From Acidobacteriaceae bacterium (GTDB taxonomy: Bacteria; Acidobacteriota; Terriglobia; Terriglobales; Acidobacteriaceae): 64,000 bases of DNA. The translations under genes were made by a program, and so were the position numbers. The notes below the pieces were generated by a model that was not told where the DNA came from, did no database searches, and worked only from the letters and a program-made list of their open reading frames with translations. The stretch lies in the NCBI GenBank assembly GCA_003151335.1, contig PLXE01000022.1:1-64000 (forward strand), written 5' to 3'. Of the stretch, positions 1-10,429 are shown piece after piece (position 1 is the stretch's first letter; each line of letters opens with the position of its first letter).

Positions 1-108
1 AGAATCAGACGCAAGATATACCAGCGCACCAGTTTTCCTCCACACCGAATTCCGTGAGATGAACCGAAGCGCGCAGTATATCAATCTGGAAACGCAGGCA
101 CAAAAGAA

Positions 109-183
<75 letters not shown>

Positions 184-388
184 GTGTCTGTTGGCGCTGT
201 CGCCAGCGCGTCAAGTTGTAGCTGTATTGTAGCGGCAGCTACGCGCGTCGTCAAAGATTTGCTACAAGGCGTTCCGTTTTGGCGCAACGGAAGCGCCGCC
301 GACTGCCGACGTCGTTGTAGCGCCATTGCGCCGCTCTCGACGCCATAACCGCGGACTGCCAACCCTTCGCACTGGTAAACTCATTGCG

Positions 389-2545
389 ATGAATTGCCAT
401 GACATTGCCCGCTATTCGCTTCTTTCACTCGGCGCCTCACTCCTGCTGCTGGCAACCGCATTGGCACAGAACCACAACAACGGCAGCGCCTCATCTACGA
501 TGACTATTCCCAAGCCTCCCGCAACCAAGCAAGAGCCCGTCACCGACGATTACTTCGGCCGCAAAATTGTTGATCCGTACCGCTGGCTGGAGGATGGTAG
601 CAGTCCCCAAACGCAGCAATGGGTGGCGGCGCAACTGGCCTACACACGCAGCATCCTCGACAAGCTGCCCGGTCGCGACAAGTTGCACAACCGCATCGAG
701 CAGCTGCTCGAAATCGGCAACCTGGGCGAGACGCAGGTGGGCGGCGAGTACTACTTCCATACGCGCCGTGAAGGCAAGCAAAACCAGCCCGTGCTTTACG
801 TCCGCAAACACGTGGACGGCAAAGACGAAGTGCTGGTGGACGCCAACCAGCTTTCCAAGGATGGGACGGTGGCGCTCGACTGGTGGCAGACCTCGCACGA
901 CGGCAAGTTTGTGGCTTACGGCACCTCCGAAAGCGGCTCCGAGATGAGCACCTTGCACGTCGTCGAGACCGCCACCCACAAGCTGCTGCCTGATACCATC
1001 GAACGCACGCGCGCCGCCAGCATCGCGTGGAAGCCCGACGACGGCGGTTTCTACTACACACGTTATCCCAAGAAGGGGGACGTGGCGGAAGGCCAGGAGG
1101 TGTACAACCGGCACGTCTTCTATCACCCGCTGGGCGGCGATGCCGCGAAGGACCCGCTCGTTTTCGGCGAAGGCCGCGACCCGCAGGATTGGCCGAACGT
1201 AATCTTATCGAACGACGGCCGCTGGCTCAGCATCCTAGTCGCGCAGGGTTGGACCAAGACCGAACTCTTTCTCAAGGATTTGCAAACCAATGCCCCGGCC
1301 CTTCGCATCACCACGGGCAAGGACTTCCTGTACGTTGCACAGCCGTACGACGGCGATCTCTACATCCTGACCAACGAAGATGGCCCGCACTTTCGCGTCT
1401 TCAAGACCCCGATAACCGCGCCGGCGCGCGAACATTGGCGCGAGATCATTCCGCAATCCGATGCGGTGCTCAAAGAACTGCACATTCTCGGTGGACAACT
1501 GTTCGCACTCTACGAGCAGAACGCCCACTCGCTGTTGCGGCGCTTCACCACCGAAGGCAAGCCGCTCGGTGAAGTGGAACTCCCGACCCTCGGCACGATC
1601 GTCAATATCGGCGGCGAGTACGACAGCACCAGCGCGTTCTATGTCTTCACCTCATTCACCGTGCCGACTACCATCTACCGCTTCGACATTCAGACGGCGA
1701 AGAGCACACTGTGGGATTCAGTACCAACCGGCATTGACGCCAACAACTACGAAACCAGGCAGGTGTGGTACACGTCGAAGGACGGCACGCGGGTGCCGAT
1801 GTTCCTCGTCATGCGTAAGGGACTGAAGCTTACCGGTCACAACCCGGTGATGCTGACCGCCTATGGCGGATTCAACGTCAGCCTGACGCCGGAGTTCAGC
1901 AAAGTGCTGTTTCCCTGGCTCGATCATGACGGCATATTCGCCATGGCGAACCTGCGCGGCGGCTCCGAATTCGGCGAAGAATGGCATCGCGCCGGCATGC
2001 TCGACAAGAAGCAGAACGTCTTCGACGATTTCATCGCCGCAGCGGAGTATCTGGAGAAGGAAGGCTACACCGACAAGGAACACCTGGTGATTCGTGGCGG
2101 TAGCAATGGCGGACTGCTGATGGGCGCGGCGATCACCCAACGGCCTAACCTGTTTCGCGCCGTCATCTGCCAGGTACCGCTGCTCGACATGCTGCGCTAC
2201 CAGAACTTCCAGATCGCCAAGCTGTGGATTCCGGAGTATGGTTCTTCGCTGGATGCGAAGCAATTCGACTGGCTGTACGCCTACTCGCCGTATCACCACG
2301 TCAAAAATGGCACTGCGTATCCGGCGGTGCTCTTTATGACTGCCGATACCGACACGCGCGTCGATCCCATGCACGCCAAGAAGATGACCGCGCTGCTTCA
2401 GGCGGACAACGGCGGGCCGAATCCGATTCTGTTACGGATCGAGCCGAAAGCTGGACATGGCGCCGGCAAGCCCATCTCGAAGCAGGTGGAAGAGTGGACC
2501 GACATCTACTCATTTCTGTTCTGGCAGATGGGTCTGACACCGTAA
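389..2545 (+). CDS. Secreted prolyl oligopeptidase (family S9A)
   Basis: Serine peptidase cleaving after proline in short peptides, with an N-terminal beta-propeller gating a C-terminal alpha/beta-hydrolase. The catalytic triad is visible: Ser572 in RGGSNGG, Asp655 in ADTDTRVDP and His690 in AGHGAGKP. The propeller half spans roughly residues 50-430. At 718 aa it matches the family's usual size of about 700. The frame is open from 326, but ATG 389 is preferred because it gives a clean signal peptide (hydrophobic SLLSLGASLLLLATALA followed by AQ). The product is therefore probably periplasmic, unlike the cytosolic eukaryotic enzymes. The gene is monocistronic. The upstream bases carry no strong Shine-Dalgarno, so the start is less certain than the function. 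Confidence 0.93.
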   Translation: MNCHDIARYSLLSLGASLLLLATALAQNHNNGSASSTMTIPKPPATKQEPVTDDYFGRKIVDPYRWLEDGSSPQTQQWVAAQLAYTRSILDKLPGRDKLHNRIEQLLEIGNLGETQVGGEYYFHTRREGKQNQPVLYVRKHVDGKDEVLVDANQLSKDGTVALDWWQTSHDGKFVAYGTSESGSEMSTLHVVETATHKLLPDTIERTRAASIAWKPDDGGFYYTRYPKKGDVAEGQEVYNRHVFYHPLGGDAAKDPLVFGEGRDPQDWPNVILSNDGRWLSILVAQGWTKTELFLKDLQTNAPALRITTGKDFLYVAQPYDGDLYILTNEDGPHFRVFKTPITAPAREHWREIIPQSDAVLKELHILGGQLFALYEQNAHSLLRRFTTEGKPLGEVELPTLGTIVNIGGEYDSTSAFYVFTSFTVPTTIYRFDIQTAKSTLWDSVPTGIDANNYETRQVWYTSKDGTRVPMFLVMRKGLKLTGHNPVMLTAYGGFNVSLTPEFSKVLFPWLDHDGIFAMANLRGGSEFGEEWHRAGMLDKKQNVFDDFIAAAEYLEKEGYTDKEHLVIRGGSNGGLLMGAAITQRPNLFRAVICQVPLLDMLRYQNFQIAKLWIPEYGSSLDAKQFDWLYAYSPYHHVKNGTAYPAVLFMTADTDTRVDPMHAKKMTALLQADNGGPNPILLRIEPKAGHGAGKPISKQVEEWTDIYSFLFWQMGLTP

Positions 2546-2836
2546 CGCGTTTGTGCACCATCTTGCAGCACTTGCAAGAGGTTGCAAAAAATAGTTTTGC
2601 ACAGACAATGCCCTGGTGCGCCGTGTTTGGAGCGACTAAGTCATTGATTGCAAAAGTGCTTGTCGGAAATTCACAAGAGGGGGCGAGATTCCCAAGAAAT
2701 CCACAGGGGGAATCACCTGCTACCCTTTGGAATCTAGACCAGATCCGCACCCGACCGCTTGGCTAAGTTGTCCAAGGCGGCATTTGCCCGTTGGCAGCCG
2801 TGGCGCGACATTACTAACGATAAGGTGGAGGAAATC

Positions 2837-4180
2837 GTGGCATTAGACTCCCTGTTTCCCGCAATCACGGCTCGGCAGCCGAGCGGCGAGGGCATCCTGC
2901 CGTCTCAGGAAATTCGTACCTTCATCGACACGGGCATCATCCGTTCGACTCGCGAGATTCCCGACAATCAGATCCAGCCAGCCAGCATCGACCTCCGGCT
3001 GTGGCACGAAGCCTACCGGGTCCGTGCCAGGTTCCTGCCGGGGAGATCGACCACGCTGCTCAATAAAGCGACCGCGAACGGCCTGCTGGAGAAGAAGATC
3101 GACATAACCGAGCCTACCCTGCTGGAGAAGGGGGTGGTTTATATCATCCCCTTGATGGAAAGCCTCGCGCTTCCTTCCGACGTTTACGGAATAGCCAATT
3201 CGAAGAGCACCACTGGGCGGCTGGATATTTTTACCCGGCTAATTACCGAAACCGGGGACGAGTTCGAGCACGTCCGAAAAGGATACTGTGGCGGATTGTA
3301 CGTCGAGGTGGTTTCGCGAACATTTCCAATCGTTGTGCAATGTGGCATGAGGCTCAATCAATTGCGCTTTGTGCGCGGCAAGTCCAACCCTGCGGCGGAT
3401 GACGACCTGAAGGAGTTGGCTAAAGGGGACGGTTTGGTTTTGAGCGATGAAAACGGTTCCGGGCAAGCCGACATCAATCGAGGCCTCTACATGACCGTCG
3501 ATCTTCAAGGCAACGGGCCTTCCCAGGTCGTCGCGTATCAGGCCAAGAAGCACGCCCCCTCCATAGACCTTGGCCGGGTCACCTACTACGACCGGGCCGA
3601 GTTCTGGACTCCTATCGACAGGCCGCGCAACGGCCAATTCATTCTTGAGCCGGGAGAATTTTATCTCCTGGCGTCGAAGCAACGAGTTCGCGTGGGGCCT
3701 GACCATGCGGCTGAAATGGTGGCTTACGATCCAACCATTGGAGATTTTCGCGCCCACTACGCGGGCTTCTTCGACCCCGGCTTTGGATACGGAATGCGCG
3801 GAGAAATCCCTGGCACCAAGGCGGTGCTCGAAGTCCGTGTGCATGAAATGCCGATCGTCTTAGAGGACGATCAATACGTGGGCAGGCTGCACTATTACAA
3901 GATGGCGGCTGTTCCGGAGAAGGTGTATGGCGCTTCGATAGGTTCATCCTATCAGGAGCAAGGATTGGCCCTCAGTAAGCAGTTCAAACCAGAACTGCAA
4001 CACACATCCGGCCCTGCTTCCAGCACTGCCGCTCCTGCAAAAGCAAAGGACACTCCCGAAGCCGCGCATGGTCAAAGCATCGAAAAGCCAAAAACCGCGG
4101 ATGCCGACGACGACGATTCCATTCTGAATATTGCTTTCCACAATCGCGGTGAGCATAGGTTAAACGCCAAGAATCGTTGA
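2837..4180 (+). CDS. dcd: Two-domain dCTP deaminase-like protein (dUTPase fold)
   Basis: Resembles the long 2'-deoxycytidine 5'-triphosphate deaminases, which carry two dUTPase-like domains and convert dCTP to dUTP for dTMP synthesis. The first domain starts at GILPSQEIR and has QPASIDLRL, then KSTTGRLD (nucleotide-binding Ser/Arg region), then GLYVEVVS with the candidate catalytic Glu. A second domain follows from about residue 240 (FILEPGEFYLLAS ... FFDPGFGYGMRGEI). The last ~70 residues are an Ala/Pro/Lys-rich tail that looks disordered and is unusual for the family. The frame is open from TTG 2759, but GTG 2837 has GGAGG five bases upstream and gives the usual N-terminus, so it was chosen. 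The 291 bases before it hold no other gene. Confidence 0.8.
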   Translation: MALDSLFPAITARQPSGEGILPSQEIRTFIDTGIIRSTREIPDNQIQPASIDLRLWHEAYRVRARFLPGRSTTLLNKATANGLLEKKIDITEPTLLEKGVVYIIPLMESLALPSDVYGIANSKSTTGRLDIFTRLITETGDEFEHVRKGYCGGLYVEVVSRTFPIVVQCGMRLNQLRFVRGKSNPAADDDLKELAKGDGLVLSDENGSGQADINRGLYMTVDLQGNGPSQVVAYQAKKHAPSIDLGRVTYYDRAEFWTPIDRPRNGQFILEPGEFYLLASKQRVRVGPDHAAEMVAYDPTIGDFRAHYAGFFDPGFGYGMRGEIPGTKAVLEVRVHEMPIVLEDDQYVGRLHYYKMAAVPEKVYGASIGSSYQEQGLALSKQFKPELQHTSGPASSTAAPAKAKDTPEAAHGQSIEKPKTADADDDDSILNIAFHNRGEHRLNAKNR

Positions 4181-4377
4181 ACCGGTGAAACATCGGACTG
4201 TGAGCCTGCTTTCCGGGATGACTCTGTTTTCATCCCGTTCCATTCCCGCTTGAAATAATCCCCGTCGCCTCCCGGAGTCTAACCAACCCCTGGGAAGTTC
4301 GTTTGAGAAGACGCCTCTGATCCGCAGGCTCCTATATACTGAATCATTACCGTCGATCGGCTGCGCCCCGATCCATT

Positions 4378-5331
4378 ATGAGACAATCCCACATCCTTGC
4401 CGCGATATCTCTCGCCGCACTTCTGGCCGGCCAGACTGGATGCCTGTTCCGCACCCGCGTCGTCGAGATGCGGACCAGCACGGCCAAGCTGCAGACGGCC
4501 ACCAAACAGGAGTTGGTGGACCGCATCAACCGGCAAGCCTCGCAAATCAAGACCCTGAACGCCACAGTGGAGATTGGCACGTCCGTAGGAGGAGAAAAGA
4601 AGGGAAAGGTCACCGACTACCAGGAGATCCTGGGATACATTCTGGTGCGCAAGCCGGACATGCTGCGCATGATCGGGCTGTTTCCCGTCGTCCGCAACAA
4701 GGCGTTTGACATGGTGAGCGACGGAACTCGGTTCAAACTGTCCATTCCGGTCAAGAACAAGTTCTACGTGGGGAGCGCTGAAGTCACCCACCCTGCGGCC
4801 AATCCCTTGGAGAATCTACGGCCCCAGGTCATCTACAACGCTCTGTTGCTGCCGGAGATCGACAAGGATGAAATTGCGGTGTTGGAGAATGACACCGAGG
4901 CGGTGGTGGACGCGAAGACCAAGAAACTGGTGCAGCAGCCAGATTATGTCATTAATATTATCCGCCGCTCCGACTCTGACGCAGGCTGGTATTTGTTCAG
5001 CAAGATCATATTCGAGCGCGTAAACCTGGTTCCCCATCACCAGATTGTTTTCGACGCGGCGGGCGAAATCGAGACTGGCGTCACCTATCAGGTCTATCGG
5101 GACCACAACGGCGTCAGCTTTCCCACGGTGATTGAGATTGACCGCCCGCGGGAGGAGTACTCCATCCGGCTGATCGTTGACAAGCTGGTGATCAATGAGC
5201 CGATCAGGGATGATCAGTTCGCCTTGCAGCCGCCGCCGGGCTCGCAACTCGTGGACCTTGATCAACCGCAGAACGCTCCCGCCAAGGGCGCCCCGGGCCC
5301 CGAACCAAGCGTTAACACCTCGCCCAAATAG
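4378..5331 (+). CDS. Outer-membrane-type lipoprotein (LolA/LolB-like, DUF4292-like)
   Basis: A 317-aa protein with a signal peptide ending at Cys22 (ALLAGQTGC), a plausible but imperfect lipobox. The following region (MRTSTAKLQT, then KIKTLNATVEI-like text, then a KGKVTDYQEILGYILVRKPD segment) resembles the open beta-barrel lipid carriers of the LolA/LolB/DUF4292 group. A role in lipoprotein or lipid handling at the cell envelope is inferred from fold style only. The C-terminus is Pro/Ala-rich. It is monocistronic and is followed by a dispersed repeat. An ATG at 4378 is the only sensible start before the signal peptide. Confidence 0.65.
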   Translation: MRQSHILAAISLAALLAGQTGCLFRTRVVEMRTSTAKLQTATKQELVDRINRQASQIKTLNATVEIGTSVGGEKKGKVTDYQEILGYILVRKPDMLRMIGLFPVVRNKAFDMVSDGTRFKLSIPVKNKFYVGSAEVTHPAANPLENLRPQVIYNALLLPEIDKDEIAVLENDTEAVVDAKTKKLVQQPDYVINIIRRSDSDAGWYLFSKIIFERVNLVPHHQIVFDAAGEIETGVTYQVYRDHNGVSFPTVIEIDRPREEYSIRLIVDKLVINEPIRDDQFALQPPPGSQLVDLDQPQNAPAKGAPGPEPSVNTSPK

Positions 5332-5384
5332 CCGGCCAGTTTTGGCGTTACTGTACGCCCCCCTGTCTGAGTTGTCATCACGAA

Positions 5385-5563
5385 CGGCCTTTAGAGACTG
5401 TGTCGCAACCCATATTGGTTTGCGGGAGTGGAAGGAATCACACAAAATTCAGCCCCGAATGGGGCGAAAGAGCTTAGCCCAGCGCTTTAGCGCTGGGTCA
5501 AGTGGAAAATAAGACAGAGTCCCGTAGGGACGGCAGAGGTTGCGACACAGTCTCTTTAGGCCG
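5385..5563. repeat. Dispersed hairpin repeat, family A, copy 1
   Basis: Fills the 321-base gap between the lipoprotein and LysR genes. An 18-bp perfect inverted repeat (AGAGACTGTGTCGCAACC at 5393-5410 and its complement at 5538-5555), extendable to about 26 bp with two mismatches, encloses a core of smaller hairpins: GCCCCGAATGGGGC, CCCAGCGCTTTAGCGCTGGG and GTCCCGTAGGGAC. Related copies lie at 20352-20548 and 21871-22065. The size and terminal repeats look MITE-like, but no target duplication was identified. Confidence 0.75.
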
Positions 5564-5652
5564 TGAGGGATCTGCTTTTCCGACTTTTGCCGCAGGCTGT
5601 GAAAGGTGTGCTCCACCTAATCGCCACTGCATACAGGAACTCTGGAATTGTT

Positions 5653-6570
5653 CTACCGCTCGACCTGCCACATGTATCGCTCCGCAGGAGCTTGTGCCAA
5701 TGCTTTGCAGGTCTTAAGGAAGGCTTGCCCGGCGTGCGAGAGGACGGTCGCGCTGCGATAAACGATGCGCAATTTGCGCTCGAAGGCCAACTCGCGCAAA
5801 GCGACATGCACCAGCTCGCCGCTGCGGATTTCATTCTCCACCGCAATCAGCGGGACCAGCGCAATCCCATTCTCCATGCGGACGAAATGCTTGATATCCT
5901 CGATGGTCGGCAGTTCAATGTTCATGTGCAGCGCGGTGTGGTGCTTCTGGAACGCCTGGATCACGCGCTCGCGATACGGGGAAAGCACGCTGTGGGCCAC
6001 GAACGACTCCGCCACCAGGTCCTTGATGCCCACCTTGTTGGCCTGGGCCAGGGGATGCCGGGGATACACGATCAGCGCTAGCTCATCCCGGTAGATCACG
6101 GCCGAGCGCAGCTCCGGGTGATCGGGACGAAAGGAAAGCACTCCGAACTCGGCGTTGCGATTGAGCACGCTGCTGGGTATTTCGCGCGCCAGTCCGCGCC
6201 GCACCTCGATCTTGATGGTGGGATGCATGCGGTGGAAACGGTGCAAGACCGGCAGCAGGTAACGCGAGGTGAATTCGTTGGCCGCAATCACCAGCTTGCC
6301 CTGGTGCAGCATGCGCAGTTCTTTCAGCGCGTCGCGGGCTTCCTCGCGCACGTTGAGCAGCTCTTCGGCATACGCCAGCAGGACCCGTCCGGCGTCGGTC
6401 AGCGAGCCGTCACGCGAGGAGCGGTCGAACAGCTTCTCGCCGAGATCGTCCTCCAGCTTGGAAATGGTCTGGCTGACCGCCGACTGGGTGCGGTGCAGAC
6501 CTGACGCGGCCCGCGAGAAACTCTTTTCCTTGGCCACCGCGAGAAACGTCTCCAACTGGAACAGTTCCAT
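5653..6570 (-). CDS. LysR-family transcriptional regulator, likely of leuABCD
   Basis: A 305-aa LysR-type regulator. The N-terminal winged HTH (residues ~1-60) has the family text FLAVAKEKSFSRAASGLH and QSAVSQTISKLEDDLGEKLF. A periplasmic-binding-protein-like effector domain follows (~90-295). The chosen start is the second ATG of an ATGATG pair, because an AGAGG lies six bases upstream and because it gives the standard MELFQLETF beginning. The gene diverges from leuA, with only 130 bp between them. This is the classic layout in which a LysR protein activates the neighbouring operon and represses itself, so control of leucine synthesis is a reasonable inference. The effector is unknown. Confidence 0.9.
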   Translation of the reverse strand: MELFQLETFLAVAKEKSFSRAASGLHRTQSAVSQTISKLEDDLGEKLFDRSSRDGSLTDAGRVLLAYAEELLNVREEARDALKELRMLHQGKLVIAANEFTSRYLLPVLHRFHRMHPTIKIEVRRGLAREIPSSVLNRNAEFGVLSFRPDHPELRSAVIYRDELALIVYPRHPLAQANKVGIKDLVAESFVAHSVLSPYRERVIQAFQKHHTALHMNIELPTIEDIKHFVRMENGIALVPLIAVENEIRSGELVHVALRELAFERKLRIVYRSATVLSHAGQAFLKTCKALAQAPAERYMWQVER

Positions 6571-6700
6571 CATCAGCCTCTTCAAGGCATGCCTTGCCTA
6601 GGTCTTATTCAATCACATATGTTAATGCATTAGCAATTATTATTAGTTGGACTAATTTTCACCCTCGCGCCTACGATTCTAGTGAGTACGGGAGGTGGCT
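6571..6700. promoter_or_regulatory. Divergent LysR/leuA control region
   Basis: An AT-rich 130-bp spacer in otherwise GC-rich DNA. It holds a perfect 10-bp palindrome TAATGCATTA (6623-6632) and, 20 bp on, an inverted repeat TTAGTTGGACTAA (6643-6655). Dyads of this size and spacing are what a LysR dimer pair would occupy. GGGAGG at 6690-6695 is the ribosome-binding site of leuA. Assignment to the adjacent regulator is inferred. Confidence 0.55.
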
Positions 6701-7897
6701 ATGGAACCTGAGCGGGTATTGATCTTCGACACTTCGCTGCGCGACGGCGAGCAGGCCCCCGGTTGCAGCATGAACACCGCGGAAAAGCTGGTGCTCGCCC
6801 GCAAGCTGCGGCGTTTGGGAGTGGACATCATCGAAGCTGGATTTCCCATTGCCTCCGCCGGCGATGCCGAAGCCGTGCGCCGCGTGGCCGCCGAGGTGGA
6901 AGGTCCGATCATCGCCGGGCTGGCCCGCTGCGTCGAAAAGGACATTCGCGTGGCCTGGGAAGCGGTGCGCTGTTCCTCGCGTCCGCGTATTCACACCTTC
7001 CTCGCGACCTCCGACATTCACCTGGCATTCAAGCTCAGGATCGGCCGCGAGGAAGCCCTGCGCCAAACCGCGAACATGGTCGCCTACGCGTCTTCGCTGT
7101 GCGCCGACGTCGAATTTTCCCCCGAGGACGCGACCCGTTCGGACGTAAGCTTTTTGTGCGAGGTGCTGCAAGCCGCCGTGGAAGCGGGCGCAACCACGCT
7201 CAACATCCCCGATACCGTTGGCTACACGACGCCCATGGAGTTCGCGGAACTGATCCGCACCATTCGCCAGCGGCTGCATGGCGCTGAGCACGTCGTCATC
7301 TCCGTGCATTGCCACAACGATCTGGGCCTGGCGGTCGCCAACTCGCTGGCTGGCGTGGAAGCGGGCGCGCGGCAGGTCGAGTGTACCGTGAACGGCATCG
7401 GCGAGCGGGCGGGCAATGCCTCTCTGGAAGAGATCGCCATGGTGCTGCATGTTCGCGGCGACCGCTATCCGGTCAAGACCGGCATTCGGCACGACGAGAT
7501 CTACTCGACCAGCCGCTTGCTGTCGAAGATCCTGGGATTCGAAACTCAGCCCAACAAAGCGATCGTGGGCCGCAACGCGTTTGCGCACGAAGCCGGCATT
7601 CATCAGCATGGCGTGCTGAGCAATCCCCTGTGCTACGAAATCATGACGCCGGAAACCGTGGGGGTCCCGCCCGACCGCATCGTGCTCGGCAAGCACTCCG
7701 GCCGGCACGCGCTTGCCCATAAGTTCAAGGAGATGGGCCACGAGCTGTCCGCCGAAGAGATCAGCCGAATTTATCAGGACTTCATCCGGCTCGCCGATCG
7801 CAAGAAACATGTCTATGATCAGGACTTGTTGTCGATCCTTTACGGGCAACGTACCGGAGCGCGTCAACCCCAAGCCGGGCCGGAAATGAGGACGTGA
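6701..7897 (+). CDS. leuA: 2-isopropylmalate synthase, short form without regulatory domain
   Basis: Condenses acetyl-CoA with 2-oxoisovalerate in the first committed step of leucine synthesis. The TIM-barrel motifs are present: [12 protein letters not shown] near the start, DDVEF-equivalent [20 protein letters not shown], the metal-binding HCHNDLGLA and [14 protein letters not shown]. The linker ([21 protein letters not shown]) is also present. The protein ends at 398 aa, right after the linker subdomain, whereas typical LeuA is about 510-520 aa with a C-terminal leucine-binding domain. The stop codon overlaps the leuB start, so this is not a local frameshift. GTG 6695 is also in frame, but ATG 6701 has GGGAGG at ideal spacing. 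A related acyl-transferase specificity cannot be excluded, though the leuBCD context favours LeuA. Confidence 0.88.
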   Translation: MEPERVLIFDTSLRDGEQAPGCSMNTAEKLVLARKLRRLGVDIIEAGFPIASAGDAEAVRRVAAEVEGPIIAGLARCVEKDIRVAWEAVRCSSRPRIHTFLATSDIHLAFKLRIGREEALRQTANMVAYASSLCADVEFSPEDATRSDVSFLCEVLQAAVEAGATTLNIPDTVGYTTPMEFAELIRTIRQRLHGAEHVVISVHCHNDLGLAVANSLAGVEAGARQVECTVNGIGERAGNASLEEIAMVLHVRGDRYPVKTGIRHDEIYSTSRLLSKILGFETQPNKAIVGRNAFAHEAGIHQHGVLSNPLCYEIMTPETVGVPPDRIVLGKHSGRHALAHKFKEMGHELSAEEISRIYQDFIRLADRKKHVYDQDLLSILYGQRTGARQPQAGPEMRT

Positions 7898-9000
7898 TGA
7901 AGTTGCAAGTGGCAATATTGCCGGGCGACGGCATCGGGCCGGAGGTTACACGCCAGGCCGTAGCCGTTCTGCAGACGGTGGCGGATGTCTGCGGGCACGA
8001 CTTCCAGTTTGAGTCGCATCGCATCGGCGGGACCGCCATCGAGCAGGATGGCACTCCGCTGCCCGAGCGGACGCTGTCCGCATGCCTGGAATCCGATGCC
8101 GTGTTGCTAGGCGCAGTCGGCGCGCGTAAATACGATCACTGCACCGGCGCAATGCGTCCGGAAGCCGGGCTGCTCGCGCTGCGTCAAGCCCTCGGCGGAT
8201 TCGCCAACCTTCGTCCGGTGCAGGCTTACGATGCGATCGCCGATTGCTCTCCCTTGCGCGAGGATGTCGTCCGAGGCGCGGACATCCTTATCGTGCGGGA
8301 GCTGCTGGGCGGGCTCTACTTCGCGCAACCGCGCGCCCTTGACCAGAACGGCCTCTCCGCCTACAACACCATGCGCTACAGCGTGGAGGAGATCGAACGC
8401 GTGGCCCACGTGGCGTTTCGCGAAGCCCGCACTCGTCGCAAGCATGTCACCTCGGTGGACAAAGCCAATGTTCTAGAGACTTCGCAACTGTGGCGGCGCA
8501 CAGTCACCGAGACCGCAAAGCAATATCCCGACGTGAAACTGGAGCACGCTTTGGTGGACTCGTTCGCCATGCAGATGATCACGACGCCTGCGCGCTATGA
8601 CGTTGTGCTCACCGAAAACCTGTTCGGAGACATCCTTTCGGACGAAGCCTCGGTAATCTGCGGATCGCTGGGCATGCTGGCGTCGGCGAGCATCGGCGGC
8701 CCAGTCGCGCTGTACGAGCCGGTGCACGGATCGGCGCCCGACATCGCCGGACGAGGAGTGGCGAATCCCTTTGGCGCGATCCAATCCGCCGCGCTGCTAC
8801 TGCGATACTCCGCCGGTCTCATCGAGGAGGCGGAGAAGATACAGGAGTCGGTGCAGCGGACCCTCGCCCGCGGCCTGGTGACCGCCGATCTCGCCGGGCG
8901 TCGCAAGCGCCTGCCGTCGGGCACAGACGCAGTTGGCGAGGCGGTAGTCGAAACGGTAGCAGACCTGCTGCGAAGCCAGATGGCCTATCACGCGGTTTGA
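7897..9000 (+). CDS. leuB: 3-isopropylmalate dehydrogenase
   Basis: Oxidises and decarboxylates 3-isopropylmalate to 2-oxoisocaproate with NAD+. The 367-aa protein has the family landmarks: [13 protein letters not shown] at the N-terminus, [11 protein letters not shown], the substrate-binding [25 protein letters not shown], and the metal/NAD region [14 protein letters not shown] with the [10 protein letters not shown] loop. Its ATG overlaps the leuA stop by one base (TGATG) and is preceded by GAGG, so translation is probably coupled. The in-frame GTG three bases earlier is less likely. It acts in the cytosol as a dimer with the other leu enzymes. Confidence 0.95.
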   Translation: MKLQVAILPGDGIGPEVTRQAVAVLQTVADVCGHDFQFESHRIGGTAIEQDGTPLPERTLSACLESDAVLLGAVGARKYDHCTGAMRPEAGLLALRQALGGFANLRPVQAYDAIADCSPLREDVVRGADILIVRELLGGLYFAQPRALDQNGLSAYNTMRYSVEEIERVAHVAFREARTRRKHVTSVDKANVLETSQLWRRTVTETAKQYPDVKLEHALVDSFAMQMITTPARYDVVLTENLFGDILSDEASVICGSLGMLASASIGGPVALYEPVHGSAPDIAGRGVANPFGAIQSAALLLRYSAGLIEEAEKIQESVQRTLARGLVTADLAGRRKRLPSGTDAVGEAVVETVADLLRSQMAYHAV

Positions 9001-9008
9001 GGTTGCAA

Positions 9009-10427
9009 ATGGAGAAGTCGAAGACCCTGTTCGAGAAGGTATGGGACTCGCACACCGTGATGCAGCGCGAGGGCGAACCCACGCTTCTCTACATCGATCT
9101 TCATCTCGTCCACGAAGTGACTTCTCCGCAGGCCTTCGCCGGACTTCGCTTGGCCAAGCGGCAGGTTCGCCGTCCTGATCTTACCTTCGCAACCATCGAT
9201 CACAACATTCCCACCACCTCGGACGAACGCTTCCACATCAAGGACCAGATCGCGGCGCAACAGATTGCGACCCTGCGCCGCAATTGCGAGAGCGCGGGCA
9301 TTCCGTTGTTCGACGTGGGTTCGGGCCGGCAGGGCATCGTGCATGTCATCGGGCCGGAGCTGGGGCTTACCCAGCCGGGCATGACCGTGGTGTGCGGCGA
9401 CAGCCATACCAGCACTCACGGGGCCTTTGGCGCGTTGGCGTTTGGCATAGGCACCTCGGAAGTCGAGCACGTGCTGGCGACGCAATGCGTGGCCCAGACG
9501 AAGCCGCGCAGCATGCGCCTGACCGTCTCGGGAAATCTGCCAGAAGGAACGTCATCGAAGGACCTGGTGCTCGACATCATCCGGCGGCTGGGGACCGACG
9601 GCGGTACCGGCTTCGTCATCGAGTATGCGGGGGAGGCGATTCGCAGCCTGACCATGGAAGAGCGCATGACGCTGTGCAATATGAGCATCGAGTGCGGCGC
9701 GCGTGCGGGCATGGTGGCGCCTGACCAGACCACGTTCACGTACCTCCATGGGCGACCTTATGCGCCCAGCGGGAATGCCTGGACCGAGGCTGTCAATCGC
9801 TGGCAGCAACTGGCAACGGACGAGAGTGCGCAGTTCGACCGCGAAGTCAGCATCGACGGCTCCCGCCTGGAACCAATCGTCACTTGGGGCACGAACCCCG
9901 GAATGGCAGCGCCGATCACCGGCAGGGTCGCGCGACCTGACGAGGCGCGTGACGCTTCCGAGCGTGCTGCGATCCTAGCGGCACTGGAGTACATGGGATT
10001 GCAGCCGGGCATGCGCATCGAAGACATCTCGCTCGACCGCGTGTTTATCGGCTCGTGTACAAACGGCCGGCTGGAAGACCTGCGAGCTGCGGCGAAAGTG
10101 CTCCGCGGCCACAAAATCCATGCCAGCGTGACTGCCCTGGTGGTGCCGGGCTCGGAAAGCGTGAAGCATGAGGCCGAGCGCGAGGGGCTGGATCGCGTTT
10201 TCATCGAGGCTGGCGCCGAGTGGCGCGAGCCCGGATGCTCGATGTGTCTGGGTATGAATCCTGACATTCTGGCGCCCAAGCAGCGCTGCGCCTCCACCAG
10301 CAACCGAAACTTCGAAGGGCGCCAGGGCCGCGAAGGACGCACCCATCTGGTGAGCCCGGCCACGGCCGCGGCCGCCGCTGTCGCCGGGCACTTCGTCGAT
10401 GTGCGTGGCTGGCATTACAAGGAGTAA
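9009..10427 (+). CDS. leuC: 3-isopropylmalate dehydratase, large subunit
   Basis: Aconitase-family subunit that, with LeuD, isomerises 2- to 3-isopropylmalate. The 472-aa protein carries the [4Fe-4S] cysteines in GSCTNGR and [10 protein letters not shown]. It also has [19 protein letters not shown] and the C-terminal [10 protein letters not shown] loop. The length is normal for the proteobacterial-type LeuC. ATG 9009 is preferred over TTG 8997 because GAGG lies six bases upstream. It follows leuB by eight bases and ends two bases before leuD, so all four genes form one operon. Confidence 0.96.
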   Translation: MEKSKTLFEKVWDSHTVMQREGEPTLLYIDLHLVHEVTSPQAFAGLRLAKRQVRRPDLTFATIDHNIPTTSDERFHIKDQIAAQQIATLRRNCESAGIPLFDVGSGRQGIVHVIGPELGLTQPGMTVVCGDSHTSTHGAFGALAFGIGTSEVEHVLATQCVAQTKPRSMRLTVSGNLPEGTSSKDLVLDIIRRLGTDGGTGFVIEYAGEAIRSLTMEERMTLCNMSIECGARAGMVAPDQTTFTYLHGRPYAPSGNAWTEAVNRWQQLATDESAQFDREVSIDGSRLEPIVTWGTNPGMAAPITGRVARPDEARDASERAAILAALEYMGLQPGMRIEDISLDRVFIGSCTNGRLEDLRAAAKVLRGHKIHASVTALVVPGSESVKHEAEREGLDRVFIEAGAEWREPGCSMCLGMNPDILAPKQRCASTSNRNFEGRQGREGRTHLVSPATAAAAAVAGHFVDVRGWHYKE

Positions 10428-10429
10428 AG

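Noticed and set aside
6701-7897. LeuA shortened by a frameshift
   Set aside because: The stop overlaps the leuB start with a proper ribosome site. No LeuA C-terminal text appears in any frame after it.
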